64,000 nt of DNA from assembly GCF_000719265.1 (NCBI RefSeq), contig NZ_JOFL01000033.1, positions 24,172 to 88,171 on the forward strand. The letters are read 5' to 3'. Made by a program: the position numbers and the translations under genes. This DNA comes from Streptomyces roseoverticillatus. Lineage in GTDB: Bacteria > Actinomycetota > Actinomycetes > Streptomycetales > Streptomycetaceae. How positions within the stretch are numbered: position 1 is the stretch's first letter; each line of letters begins with the position of its first letter. Below are positions 54,501 through 61,379 of this stretch, one piece after another. The notes beneath the pieces are model-generated. The model had not been told where the DNA came from, made no database searches, and saw only the letters and a list, made by a program, of their open reading frames with translations.

Positions 54501-54995
54501 GCCGAGGAGGACGTGCAGGGGGGTGCGGATGCCGGGGGCGGCGGCTGCGAGGTCGGCGCGGGTGAGCCCGGGGCGGGCGCCCGCGGCGGTGCCGCCCGTG
54601 CTGCCGCTCGCGTGGGCCGCGGAGACCAGCCCGCACAGGGCGGCCCAGCCGCGCGCGCCGTCCCGGGCGAGGAAGACCGCGCGGGGCGCGGACTCGTCGA
54701 CGAAGGCGCCGCCGCGCACGGGGGTGCGGGGGCGGCTGTGCGCGGACGGCTGCGGTGGCTGCGGCGGGTCGTCCCGTACGGCCAGGTCCACGCCGAACAC
54801 CGGGCGCACCCCGGCCTCGGTGCTCGCCGTGGCGAACCGGACCGCTCCGGCGAGGGTGTCCCGGTCGGTGAGGGCGACGGCGTCCATGCCGCGCTCGGCG
54901 GCGCGCTCGGCCAGCCGTTCGGGGTGCGTGGCCCCGTACCGCATCGAAAAGCCGGACGCGGTGTGCAGGTGCGTGAACGCGTTGAGCCCGGTCAT
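51498..54995 (-). CDS. dnaE2: Error-prone DNA polymerase III alpha subunit DnaE2
   Basis: 1165 residues from the ATG at 54995 with GGAGG upstream. N-terminal PHP domain FTHLHTASGFSMRYGATHPERLAERAAERGMDAVALTDRDTLAG; the polymerase palm with LPDIDVDVES and GSGAGSLVNHLLGI; fingers with YGFCKAHAVAFAVPTYQSAWLKTHHPAAFYAGLL, typical of DnaE2/DnaE1; then an HhH and an OB-fold (VLVAGAKAATQTPP ... VIFTTLDDGTGLVDCAFFDDSH). Trans-lesion synthesis and damage-induced mutagenesis. Coupled to the ImuB-like gene and preceded by a SOS-like box. Confidence 0.95.
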   Translation of the reverse strand: MTGLNAFTHLHTASGFSMRYGATHPERLAERAAERGMDAVALTDRDTLAGAVRFATASTEAGVRPVFGVDLAVRDDPPQPPQPSAHSRPRTPVRGGAFVDESAPRAVFLARDGARGWAALCGLVSAAHASGSTGGTAAGARPGLTRADLAAAAPGIRTPLHVLLGPGSEPGRALAAGRPDRAARLLAPWREMFGDALRLEVVCHGRTGTGPGSLRLAARTAGFAAEQGVPAVLSNAVRYADPGQGPVADVLDAARRLVPIDPRRPESLDSGERWLKGPAAMAALAERIAEAAGLGRDAARRLLATTEETAAACLVDPEDDLGLGRVHFPEAHLVGAGHRTADRVLRSRCTAGMVLRGYDRKRRYRDRLEDELAIIAGKGLASYFLTVARVVDDTRALGVRVTARGSGAGSLVNHLLGIAHADPVEHGLLMERFLSAHRKALPDIDVDVESARRLDVYRAIFDRFGADRVATVAMPETYRVRHAIRDVGAALGKDPAEVDRLAKAFPHIRARDARAALAELPELRGVAAEDHGRLWELVEALDGLPRGVAMHPCGVLLSDASLRARTPVVPTSGEGFPMAQFDKDDVEELGLLKLDVLGVRMQSAMAHAVAEIERATGRHLDLDDPADVPPGDPRTYELIRSAETLGCFQIESPGQRDLVGRLQPETFHDLVVDISLFRPGPVAADMVRPFIEARHGRAPVRYPHPELEDTLRETYGVVVFHEQIIEILRIMTGCDRSFADETRRALSDPQLLGRVRAWFGREAAKLGRSPESVRRTWEIVEAFGSYGFCKAHAVAFAVPTYQSAWLKTHHPAAFYAGLLTHDPGMYPKRLLLADARRRGVPILPLDVNRSGTAYSIELVSGHEGGGGVWGLRMALSDVQGIGEAEAARIADGRPYTSLPDLWHRARPARPVAERLARVGALDAFGGNRRDLLLHIAELHRGHGRGGADQPTLIDSARAEPVGLPDLDAQERLGAELGVLGMDASRHLMSDHRAFLAELGVIPARRLQGARHGETVLVAGAKAATQTPPVRSGRRVIFTTLDDGTGLVDCAFFDDSHPACAHTVFHSWLLLVRGVVQRRGPHSLSVVGAVAWDLAQLTKLRAEGGLEAVASVLARPAASAAGAAGPDRRIRMSTGYAMHPWADLQPAGEGAATGRKLWHASPGSAG

Positions 54996-55064
54996 CGCAC
55001 CTCCTGCCGTTCCTGTCACCCCCTGGCCGAAAATCGCCCTCTCCATCCACCATAAACCACACGC

Positions 55065-55080
55065 TCGAACATTCGTACGA
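55065..55080 (-). promoter_or_regulatory. SOS (LexA) box upstream of dnaE2
   Basis: TCGAAC (55065-55070), ATTC, GTACGA (55075-55080): one mismatch in 12 from the actinobacterial LexA consensus TCGAAC-N4-GTTCGA. It lies 70 bases upstream of the dnaE2 start. Confidence 0.75.
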
Positions 55081-55174
55081 ACATGTGTGCGGGGGCGGAC
55101 CCGGGCGCGGGCATCGATCACCCGGACGGCCCGCACCGCCTGCGCGGGCCTCCCGCACCCCGCAGGCTCGGGGC

Positions 55175-56173
55175 ATGCCCTCATTCGTCCAGGAGCTGCG
55201 GAGCGCGGTGACGGGCCGGGCCGCGGTCCTGGTGATCGGCACCCTGGTGCTCCAGCTCGCCTTCATCGCCTCGTACGTGGGCGCCTTCCACAGCCCGCGG
55301 CCGCGGGACGTCGCGCTCGGCGTCGTCGCCCCGCAGCAGATCAGCGGGCAGCTGGTGCAGCGGCTGGACGGGCTGCCGGGCGACCCCCTGGATCCGCGCG
55401 CGGTGGACGGCGGCGAGATCGCCGCCGTCCGGAAGATCCGCAACCGCGACCTCGACGCGGCGCTGATCGTCGACCCCCGCGGCAACACCGATACCTTGCT
55501 GGTCGCGAGCGGCGCGGGCGCCTCCCTCGCCCAGGCCGCCGAGGCGGTGCTCACCCGCGCCGAGGCGGTGGAGGGGCGCAAGGTCCGGGTCGAGGACGTC
55601 GCGCCCGCCGCGGCCGGCGACGCCCGCGGCCTGACCGCGTTCTACCTGGTGGTCGGCTGGTGTGTGGGCGGCTACTTGTGCGCCGCGATCCTCGCCATCA
55701 GCGCGGGCGCCCGGCCCGCCAACTCCCACCGGGCCGTCATCCGGCTCGGCGTCCTCGCCCTCTACGCGGCGGCCGCCGGCCTGTTCGGAACCGTCATCGC
55801 GGGCCCCGTCCTGGGCGCGCTGCCCGGGAGCATCCTGGGGCTGTGGGGCCTGGGGGCGCTGGTGGTCTTCGCGGTCGGCGCGACCACCCTGGCCCTCCAG
55901 GGCCTCGCCGGGGTCGTCGGCATCGGACTGGCCATCGCCATCGTGGTCGTCCTCGGCAACCCGAGCGCCGGCGGCGCCTACCCGTACCCCCTGCTGCCCC
56001 CCTTCTGGAACGCCATCGGCCCCGCCCTCCCCCCGGGCGCCGGCACCTGGTCCGCCCGCTCCATCGCCTACTTCGACGGCAACGGACTCGCCCCGTCCCT
56101 GCTGGTGCTGGGCGCTTGGGCGGTGGCGGGGGTGGTGGTCACGATGGCGTGCGCGAGGGTGCGGCGGCAGTAG
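55175..56173 (+). CDS. Six-helix membrane protein, ABC-2/YhgE-like (DUF3533-type)
   Basis: 332 residues. One N-terminal helix (AVLVIGTLVLQLAFIASYVGAF), a ~120-residue external domain (DVALGVVAPQQISGQLVQRL ... LDAALIVDPRGNTDTLLVASGAGASLAQAAEAVL), then about five C-terminal helices. The pattern resembles YhgE/Pip and ABC-2 permease families. It lacks an adjacent ATPase. It is transcribed away from dnaE2 and converges on the TetR gene. The start is weakly supported. Function not known. Confidence 0.75.
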   Translation: MPSFVQELRSAVTGRAAVLVIGTLVLQLAFIASYVGAFHSPRPRDVALGVVAPQQISGQLVQRLDGLPGDPLDPRAVDGGEIAAVRKIRNRDLDAALIVDPRGNTDTLLVASGAGASLAQAAEAVLTRAEAVEGRKVRVEDVAPAAAGDARGLTAFYLVVGWCVGGYLCAAILAISAGARPANSHRAVIRLGVLALYAAAAGLFGTVIAGPVLGALPGSILGLWGLGALVVFAVGATTLALQGLAGVVGIGLAIAIVVVLGNPSAGGAYPYPLLPPFWNAIGPALPPGAGTWSARSIAYFDGNGLAPSLLVLGAWAVAGVVVTMACARVRRQ

Positions 56174-56262
56174 GCGCCGCGGGGGGCACATGTCGCGGAA
56201 CCGCTGCCGCGACCGCCACTGTGTCGCGACCGGCGACCCTGCTTCCAGCCGGCCCACCCGGG

Positions 56263-56913
56263 TCAGGGACGGCCGGGCGGCCGGATCTGCGCTTCGATGC
56301 CGTCGCAGAGCAGCCGCACGCCCCGTACGAATTTCTCGTCCAGGCCGTGGGCCGAGGCCGAGGCCGACGCCGCGGCCACCGTCATCGGAAAGCGCTCGTG
56401 AAGTGCGGCGACGGCTCCGGGTGTGACGGGCACGGCGAGCGGATCGCCCTGCTCCTGCAGCACGAATCCGGTGATGTGGCTGAGCAGCGCGTCGGCGGCG
56501 ACGCCGCGGTGCTCCTCGGGCACTCCGGCATCCAGCAGGGTCTGCAGCAGCCGTTCCATCAGCGACAGCGCTCCGGTGCTGAGAACCTTCGGGCTGTCGG
56601 CGAACAGGGCGGCGCCACCCGGGTGTTGCCGGATGCTGTGGCGCAGCGCGACGGCCTGGGCCTCCACCTGGTCCTTCCAGCCGGTCCGCTCGGGGAGGGC
56701 CGTGAGCGCGGCCGTGCCGGCCTCGTAGGCCTGGCGGGCCAGCCGGTCCGCCATCAGCTGGAGCAGGGCGCTCTTGCTGGGCACGTGGTAGTAGAGGCTC
56801 CCGGCGTGGACGTCGAGCCGCTCCGCCACCTTTCGCATGGAAAGCCCGTGATAGCCCGATTCGGCGAACACGGTCATGCCCGCGTCGATGATCCGGTCTG
56901 CGGTCAGCTTCAT
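56263..56913 (-). CDS. TetR-family transcriptional regulator
   Basis: 216 residues from the ATG at 56913 (MKLTADRIIDAGMTVFAESGYHGLSMRKVAERLDVHAGSLYYHVPSKSALLQLM), the classical TetR helix-turn-helix. The C-terminal ligand domain (PGGAALFADSPKVLSTGALSLMERLLQTLLDAG) resembles TetR_C. A perfect palindrome begins 23 bases upstream of its start, between it and the divergent rhomboid-like gene, so it probably represses both. The ligand is unknown. Confidence 0.92.
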   Translation of the reverse strand: MKLTADRIIDAGMTVFAESGYHGLSMRKVAERLDVHAGSLYYHVPSKSALLQLMADRLARQAYEAGTAALTALPERTGWKDQVEAQAVALRHSIRQHPGGAALFADSPKVLSTGALSLMERLLQTLLDAGVPEEHRGVAADALLSHITGFVLQEQGDPLAVPVTPGAVAALHERFPMTVAAASASASAHGLDEKFVRGVRLLCDGIEAQIRPPGRP

Positions 56914-56935
56914 GGGGACAAGTGTATCCACACGT

Positions 56936-56952
56936 TTCAAACGCTGTTTGAA
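56936..56952. promoter_or_regulatory. Palindromic operator between tetR and the rhomboid-like gene
   Basis: TTCAAAC-GCT-GTTTGAA, perfect 7-bp arms with a 3-base centre, 17 bases in all. Location and shape fit a TetR operator shared by divergent genes. Confidence 0.85.
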
Positions 56953-57003
56953 TCTGCCTCCCGCTACCGCTAAGGTCACTGTCATCGCAGGTCAAACAGG
57001 GGG

Positions 57004-57756
57004 ATGGGGGCGGCGATGGGCGCGATCGTGTTCAACGTGACCACGGCGGGGCTGATGGTGCTGATGTTCAAGGCCGGGATGGCCTTGATCGGGCCCGACA
57101 CCGTGAGCCGGCGTCGTCCGCCCTGGGGCGCGGCCGGGCTGGCCGTGATCGCGATCGGCGCGGTGGTGACGCAGCTGTGCTGGTCGGGGGCGATGGACGC
57201 CTTCGACGACGATCCGAGCAAGTCGGGCTGGTGGCGCGTGGTCACCGCGGTCTTCATGCAGAACGGCGGCCTCTTCGGCGGAGTGTGGAACATCGCCACC
57301 CTCGTGGTCGTCGCCGCGCTCGCGGAGTGGTTCTGGGGCGCCCCCTTGATGGCGGGCCTGTTCGCCGCGGGCATCCTCCTGCCGCAGCACATCGACGCCC
57401 TCTTCGGGGAGTCCGACCGGGCCACTGCCGATCCCCGCAACTTCGCCGGGAGCTCGGGCGCTACCTACTTCCTCGCCGCGACCCTCGCCGCAGCCCTCCT
57501 GCTGCGCGCTGCCCGTGGCGGCACCCCGGTGGAGCGGCTGCTCGCGCTCGCCGTGCCCGTCGCCGGCCTGGCCATGTGGTTCGCCCAGGCCAACGGGCAC
57601 GGACTGGTGGCGGTGTACGGCTTCGTCCTCGGCGCTCTGGTCCGGGTCCTGGCCCGCCCGCTCATCCGTCCCGACCGGGACCTCCGGCGTCCCCCGCGGA
57701 TGACCATGGCCTCGCTGACGGCCCTCGCCGGCCGGCGGCCCCGGCAGGCCGGTTAG
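57004..57756 (+). CDS. Rhomboid-like intramembrane protein
   Basis: 250 residues, about six helices. A GSSG motif (149-152) begins a helix, as in the rhomboid GxSG nucleophile loop; His199 lies in NGHGLVAVYGFVLGA, like the TM6 catalytic His with its small-residue AHxxG motif; Asn96 lies in the segment GGVWNIATL, like the TM2 oxyanion Asn, although the preceding His is replaced by Gly. The spacing S151-H199 is 48. The membrane-inserted WR loop is not obvious. I infer a rhomboid fold with possible protease activity. Start 57004 or 57016; AGGGGG sits just upstream. Divergent from tetR. Confidence 0.7.
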   Translation: MGAAMGAIVFNVTTAGLMVLMFKAGMALIGPDTVSRRRPPWGAAGLAVIAIGAVVTQLCWSGAMDAFDDDPSKSGWWRVVTAVFMQNGGLFGGVWNIATLVVVAALAEWFWGAPLMAGLFAAGILLPQHIDALFGESDRATADPRNFAGSSGATYFLAATLAAALLLRAARGGTPVERLLALAVPVAGLAMWFAQANGHGLVAVYGFVLGALVRVLARPLIRPDRDLRRPPRMTMASLTALAGRRPRQAG

Positions 57757-57853
57757 AGAAGGCCGGTCTTCACCGACCGCGCGGAGAAGAACAGCAAGTC
57801 GGGCTGACCGAGCGGGGCGGCCCGGCGCCCCCTGAGGGGAAGTCAGCCGCAGG

Positions 57854-57875
57854 GGCCCCGCTGACGAGCGGGGCC
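57854..57875. terminator. Terminator between rhomboid-like gene and the convergent permease
   Basis: GGCCCCGCT (57854-57862) pairs perfectly with AGCGGGGCC (57867-57875), loop GACG. It lies just before the stop of the permease gene (57882). Confidence 0.8.
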
Positions 57876-57881
57876 ACCCGT

Positions 57882-59186
57882 TCACGTCCGGCCGCCGCGC
57901 CGCCCCCGTCCCCGCCCCGCGAGCGTCGTGAACCCCCACGACAGCCCCGCCAACACCACCGGTATCAGCAGCAGCACCCCCGAGAAGGCCAGTACCCCCG
58001 CCGTGAGCAGGGAGCTGCCGATCGCCGCGTACCAGAGCCACGTGCGGCGCGGCAGCAGGGCCAGGGCCGAGAGGAGGCCCGCCAGGGTGACCGCGGCCAG
58101 GCAGGTGGAGGTGGCGCGCATCAGGCCGTCGAGGTCGCCGCCGCCGAGCCGGGCCGCGGTGCCGACGGCCGCGCAGGCGCCCGCCAGTACGGACAGGCTG
58201 CGCCGCGGCACTTCGCCCGGGGCGGCGCCGCGGGCGAGCCAGCGGGGTGCGGCGCCGTCGCGGCCGAGGGCGGCGCCGAGGCGGGAGGCGCCGGCGAGGT
58301 AGGTGTTGACGGCGCCGAAGGTGAGGAACAGGGCCGCTGCCGCGGCGATGGGGCGGGCGGCCGTGCCGGCGCTCTGTGCGAGGAGGTCGGTCAGCGGGGT
58401 GTCCGTGCCGGCGGCGGCCGGGCCGAGGGCGCCGATCGTCGTCACGGCGAGGGCGAGGTAGAGGACGGAGACGGCGGCCAGGGTGTAGGCCGTCACCCTG
58501 GGCAGGTCACGGGCCGGGTTCGCGAACTCGCCGGAGAGGTGGCTGGCCGCCTCCCAGCCCGCGAAGGCGAAGAACAGCACGCCCGCGGCCGAGCCCACCG
58601 AGCCCCAGCCGTGCGGCATGAACGGGGTGAAGTGCGCGGAGGTCATGTGGGGCGCCGCCGCGAGCGCGGCCCCCGCCAGCACCGCCGCCAGCAGGGCCAC
58701 CAGCAGCAGCTGCACCCGCCCCGACAGGTGCAGGCCCCCGCAGTTGGCCGCGAACGACGCCGCGATGACCACGGCGCCGATCGCCGCGGCCGCCACCGGG
58801 CCGAGGCCCAGGGCCCCGGCCACGTACTGGCCGCCGATCAGGGCCGCCGCCACGACGCCGATCGGCACGGCCCCGTAGAACCACCAGCCGACCGCCGCCG
58901 CGGCCCGCGGGCCCGCCGCCCGGTGCACGAAGGTCGCCACCCCGCCGCCGTCGGGGAACCGGGCGCCCAGCGCGGCGAACGACAGGGCCACGGGCACGCT
59001 CGTCACGAGCAGGACCAGCCAGGCCAGGATCGAGGCCGGGCCGGCCGCGTCGGCGGCCAGCGCGGGCAGGGCGAGGACGCCCGGGCCGAGGACGGCACCG
59101 GCGCACAGGGCCGTGCCGCTGCCGACGCCCAGTCCCCGAACGGACGGCCGGGAAGGAGCGGGAGCATGGGTGGTTCGTACGGTCAC
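57882..59186 (-). CDS. APC-family amino acid permease
   Basis: 434 residues from the GTG at 59186; a TTG at 59210 is also possible. About 12 helices: GVGSGTALCAGAVLGPGVLALPALAADAAGP (helix 1 with unwound GxG), LFFAFAGWEAASHLSGEFANPARDLPR, AVNTYLAGASRLGAALGRDGAAPRWL. Similar to YjeH-like amino acid exporters/permeases (RhtB-independent). It diverges from an Lrp regulator over an inverted repeat, so amino-acid-responsive control of export or uptake is likely. Confidence 0.85.
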   Translation of the reverse strand: MTVRTTHAPAPSRPSVRGLGVGSGTALCAGAVLGPGVLALPALAADAAGPASILAWLVLLVTSVPVALSFAALGARFPDGGGVATFVHRAAGPRAAAAVGWWFYGAVPIGVVAAALIGGQYVAGALGLGPVAAAAIGAVVIAASFAANCGGLHLSGRVQLLLVALLAAVLAGAALAAAPHMTSAHFTPFMPHGWGSVGSAAGVLFFAFAGWEAASHLSGEFANPARDLPRVTAYTLAAVSVLYLALAVTTIGALGPAAAGTDTPLTDLLAQSAGTAARPIAAAAALFLTFGAVNTYLAGASRLGAALGRDGAAPRWLARGAAPGEVPRRSLSVLAGACAAVGTAARLGGGDLDGLMRATSTCLAAVTLAGLLSALALLPRRTWLWYAAIGSSLLTAGVLAFSGVLLLIPVVLAGLSWGFTTLAGRGRGRRGGRT

Positions 59187-59228
59187 GAGGGCCGAAGTTA
59201 GCCCGGCCAATGGCCATGAAGAGGTCCT

Positions 59229-59245
59229 GCCGAACGAAATTCGGC
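59229..59245. promoter_or_regulatory. Inverted repeat between the permease and the Lrp gene
   Basis: GCCGAA (59229-59234), spacer CGAAA, TTCGGC (59240-59245): perfect 6-bp arms. In an 81-base divergent gap it is the obvious candidate for an Lrp/AsnC binding site; a GAACGAAATTCG core resembles Lrp-type half sites. Confidence 0.65.
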
Positions 59246-59267
59246 GCGTGCGGCATCATGTGCCCTT

Positions 59268-59729
59268 ATGGACGACATAGATTCGGCGATCGTCAGGGAA
59301 CTGCAGCGCGATGCACGGCAGACCAACCGCGACCTCGCCCGCACCCTCGGCATCGCCCCCTCCACCTGCCTGGAGCGGGTCAGGGCGCTGCGCCACCGCG
59401 GAGTGATCACCGGCTACCGGGCGACGGTCGACCTGCGGGCGCTGGGGCGGCCGGTGCAGGCCCTGCTGTCGGTGCGGATCCGGCCGATGAGCCGGGAGGT
59501 CATCGAGGGCTTCAAGGCGTACCTCATCGGGCTGCCCGAGGTACTCAACGTGTACGTGGTCGCGGGCGGGGACGACTTCCTGGTGCACGTGGCCGTGCCC
59601 GAGGTCGACGACCTGCACAGCCTCCTGATGGACCGGTTCTCCGGGCGCCGCGAGGTCGTGGACTTCCGCAGCTCCGTGATCTACCAGCACGTGACCAAGG
59701 ACGTGGTGGGGCCGCTCGTGGCAGGGTGA
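59268..59729 (+). CDS. Lrp/AsnC-family regulator
   Basis: 153 residues. HTH at MDDIDSAIVRELQRDARQTNRDLARTLGIAPSTCLERVRALRHRGVITGYRA, followed by the RAM domain (VQALLSVRIRPMSREVIEGFKAYLIGLPEVLNVYVVAGGDDFLVHVAVPEVDDL). Amino-acid responsive octameric regulators of transport and metabolism. Probable target: the divergent permease, and perhaps the carboxylase four bases downstream. Confidence 0.93.
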   Translation: MDDIDSAIVRELQRDARQTNRDLARTLGIAPSTCLERVRALRHRGVITGYRATVDLRALGRPVQALLSVRIRPMSREVIEGFKAYLIGLPEVLNVYVVAGGDDFLVHVAVPEVDDLHSLLMDRFSGRREVVDFRSSVIYQHVTKDVVGPLVAG

Positions 59730-59733
59730 CGGC

Positions 59734-61281
59734 ATGAACGCGAGCAACCACCGCACTTCCGCCCTCGACCTCGTCCGCACGGTGCTGGACCCCGGCAGCT
59801 GGCGCTGCTGGGACGAGCCCGTCGACGTCACGACGGACGACCCCGCCTACCGCGCCGACCTCCTCGCCGCGCGCGAGCGCACCGGCCTCGACGAGTCCGT
59901 CGTCACCGGCGAAGGGCTGGTGCACGGCCGCCGAGTGGCGCTCGTGGCCTGCGAGTTCCGTTTCCTGGCCGGGTCGATCGGCGTCGCGGCGGGGGAGCGG
60001 CTGGTGCGCGCGGTGGAGCGGGCCACGGCCGAGCGGCTGCCGCTGCTCGCGGCGCCCGCCTCGGGCGGCACGCGGATGCAGGAGGGGACGGTGGCCTTCC
60101 TGCAGATGGTCAAGGTCGCCGCCGCCATCACCGACCACAAGGCCGCCGGCCTGCCCTACCTCGTCCACCTGCGGCACCCCACGACGGGCGGCGTCCTCGC
60201 CTCGTGGGGCTCGCTCGGCCACCTCACCTCCGCCGAACCGGGCGCGCTCATCGGCTTCCTGGGGCCGCGCGTCCACGAGGCCCTGTACGGGGAGGAGTTC
60301 CCGCCGGGCGTCCAGGTCGCGGAGAACCTGCTGGCCCACGGGCTGGTGGACGCCGTGCTGACTGCCGAGCAGCTGCCGGGGGTCGTGGGGCGCGCGCTGG
60401 CGGTGCTGTGCGGCGAGCCGTCTCCCCGCGCCTTTGCCGGTGAAGCTGCGGGAGCCCTCACCACCCCCGCCCCCTCCGCTGCTGAATCGATTCGCCGGTC
60501 CCGCGATCCCGAACGTCCCGGCGTCCGCGCCCTGCTGGACGCCGCCGCCACCGACGTCACCCCCCTCAGCGGTACGGGCGCGGGGGAGCGCGACCCCGGG
60601 CTGCTGCTCGCCCTCGCGCACGTCGGCGGCACGCCCTGCGTCGTACTCGGGCACGACCGCGGAAGCCGTACGGACACGGCCGGCGAGGACGCCGACGGCG
60701 GGCACGCCGTCAGGCAGGCGCTCGGCCCGGCCGGCCTCCGCGCGGCCCGCCGCGGGATGCGGATCGCCGCCGAACTGGGCCTGCCGCTGCTCACCGTGGT
60801 CGACACGGCGGGGGCGGCGCTGTCCCGCGACGCCGAGGAGGGCGGCCTGGCCGGCGAGATCGCGCGCTGCCTGGCCGACCTGGTGACCCTGCCCGCGCCG
60901 ACCCTGTGCCTGCTGCTCGGCCAGGGCGCGGGCGGCGCGGCGCTCGCGCTGCTCCCCGCGGACCGGGTCGTCGCCGTCCGGCACGCGTGGCTGTCGCCGC
61001 TGCCGCCCGAGGGGGCCTCGGCGATCCTCTACCGCACGACGGACCGGGCGTACGAGGTCGCCGGGCGGCAGGGCGTGCGCTCCGCGGACCTCCTGGCGAA
61101 CGGCATTGTGGACCTTGTCGTGGAGGAGCCGGACGGTGGTCCGGCTGCCGCGGACGGCGACTTTCTGCCACGCCTCGGCGCCCTCCTGGGCGCCGAAATG
61201 GCCGCCCTCGGCGCACGCGAGCAGGGCGAACGCCTGGCCGACCGACGTGCGCGCTATCGACGGATCGGGCTGGGAACGTGA
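59734..61281 (+). CDS. Fused acetyl/acyl-CoA carboxylase carboxyltransferase (AccD-AccA)
   Basis: 515 residues; ATG 4 bases after the lrp stop. N-terminal half carries the beta-type fold (DESVVTGEGLVHGRRVALVACEFRFLAGSIGVAAGERLVRAVERA, PASGGTRMQEGTVAFLQM), C-terminal half the alpha type (GMRIAAELGLPLLTVVDTAGAALSRDAEEGGLAGEIARCLADLV ... GQGAGGAALALLPADRVVA). The AccD zinc ribbon is missing. Both crotonase-type CoA sites appear. With a separate biotin carboxylase/BCCP it would make malonyl-CoA or another acyl product. Adjacent Lrp is unusual. Confidence 0.9.
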   Translation: MNASNHRTSALDLVRTVLDPGSWRCWDEPVDVTTDDPAYRADLLAARERTGLDESVVTGEGLVHGRRVALVACEFRFLAGSIGVAAGERLVRAVERATAERLPLLAAPASGGTRMQEGTVAFLQMVKVAAAITDHKAAGLPYLVHLRHPTTGGVLASWGSLGHLTSAEPGALIGFLGPRVHEALYGEEFPPGVQVAENLLAHGLVDAVLTAEQLPGVVGRALAVLCGEPSPRAFAGEAAGALTTPAPSAAESIRRSRDPERPGVRALLDAAATDVTPLSGTGAGERDPGLLLALAHVGGTPCVVLGHDRGSRTDTAGEDADGGHAVRQALGPAGLRAARRGMRIAAELGLPLLTVVDTAGAALSRDAEEGGLAGEIARCLADLVTLPAPTLCLLLGQGAGGAALALLPADRVVAVRHAWLSPLPPEGASAILYRTTDRAYEVAGRQGVRSADLLANGIVDLVVEEPDGGPAAADGDFLPRLGALLGAEMAALGAREQGERLADRRARYRRIGLGT

Positions 61282-61341
61282 TGCTCCGGCGCTCATAAAT
61301 TGGGCATTGAGGGCATTGGAGGGTGTGCGATCCATCGAGAA

Positions 61342-61367
61342 TTGACAAGGTAAGCCTTACCTAACCT
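61342..61367 (+). promoter_or_regulatory. Iron-box promoter of the siderophore ABC operon
   Basis: TTGACA (61342-61347) is followed by AGGTAAG-C-CTTACCT (61348-61362), a perfect 15-bp palindrome that matches the DmdR/IdeR/DtxR iron box consensus TTAGGTWAGSCTWACCTAA. TAACCT at 61362-61367 could be the -10. The box overlaps the promoter, so iron-loaded DmdR should repress it. The GTG start is 12 bases after it. Confidence 0.9.
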
Positions 61368-61379
61368 AGGGTCTCTCCC

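Noticed and set aside
51450..55055. A 1201-codon plus-strand open frame opposite dnaE2
   Set aside because: It is antisense to a complete DnaE2 and has no recognisable domain.
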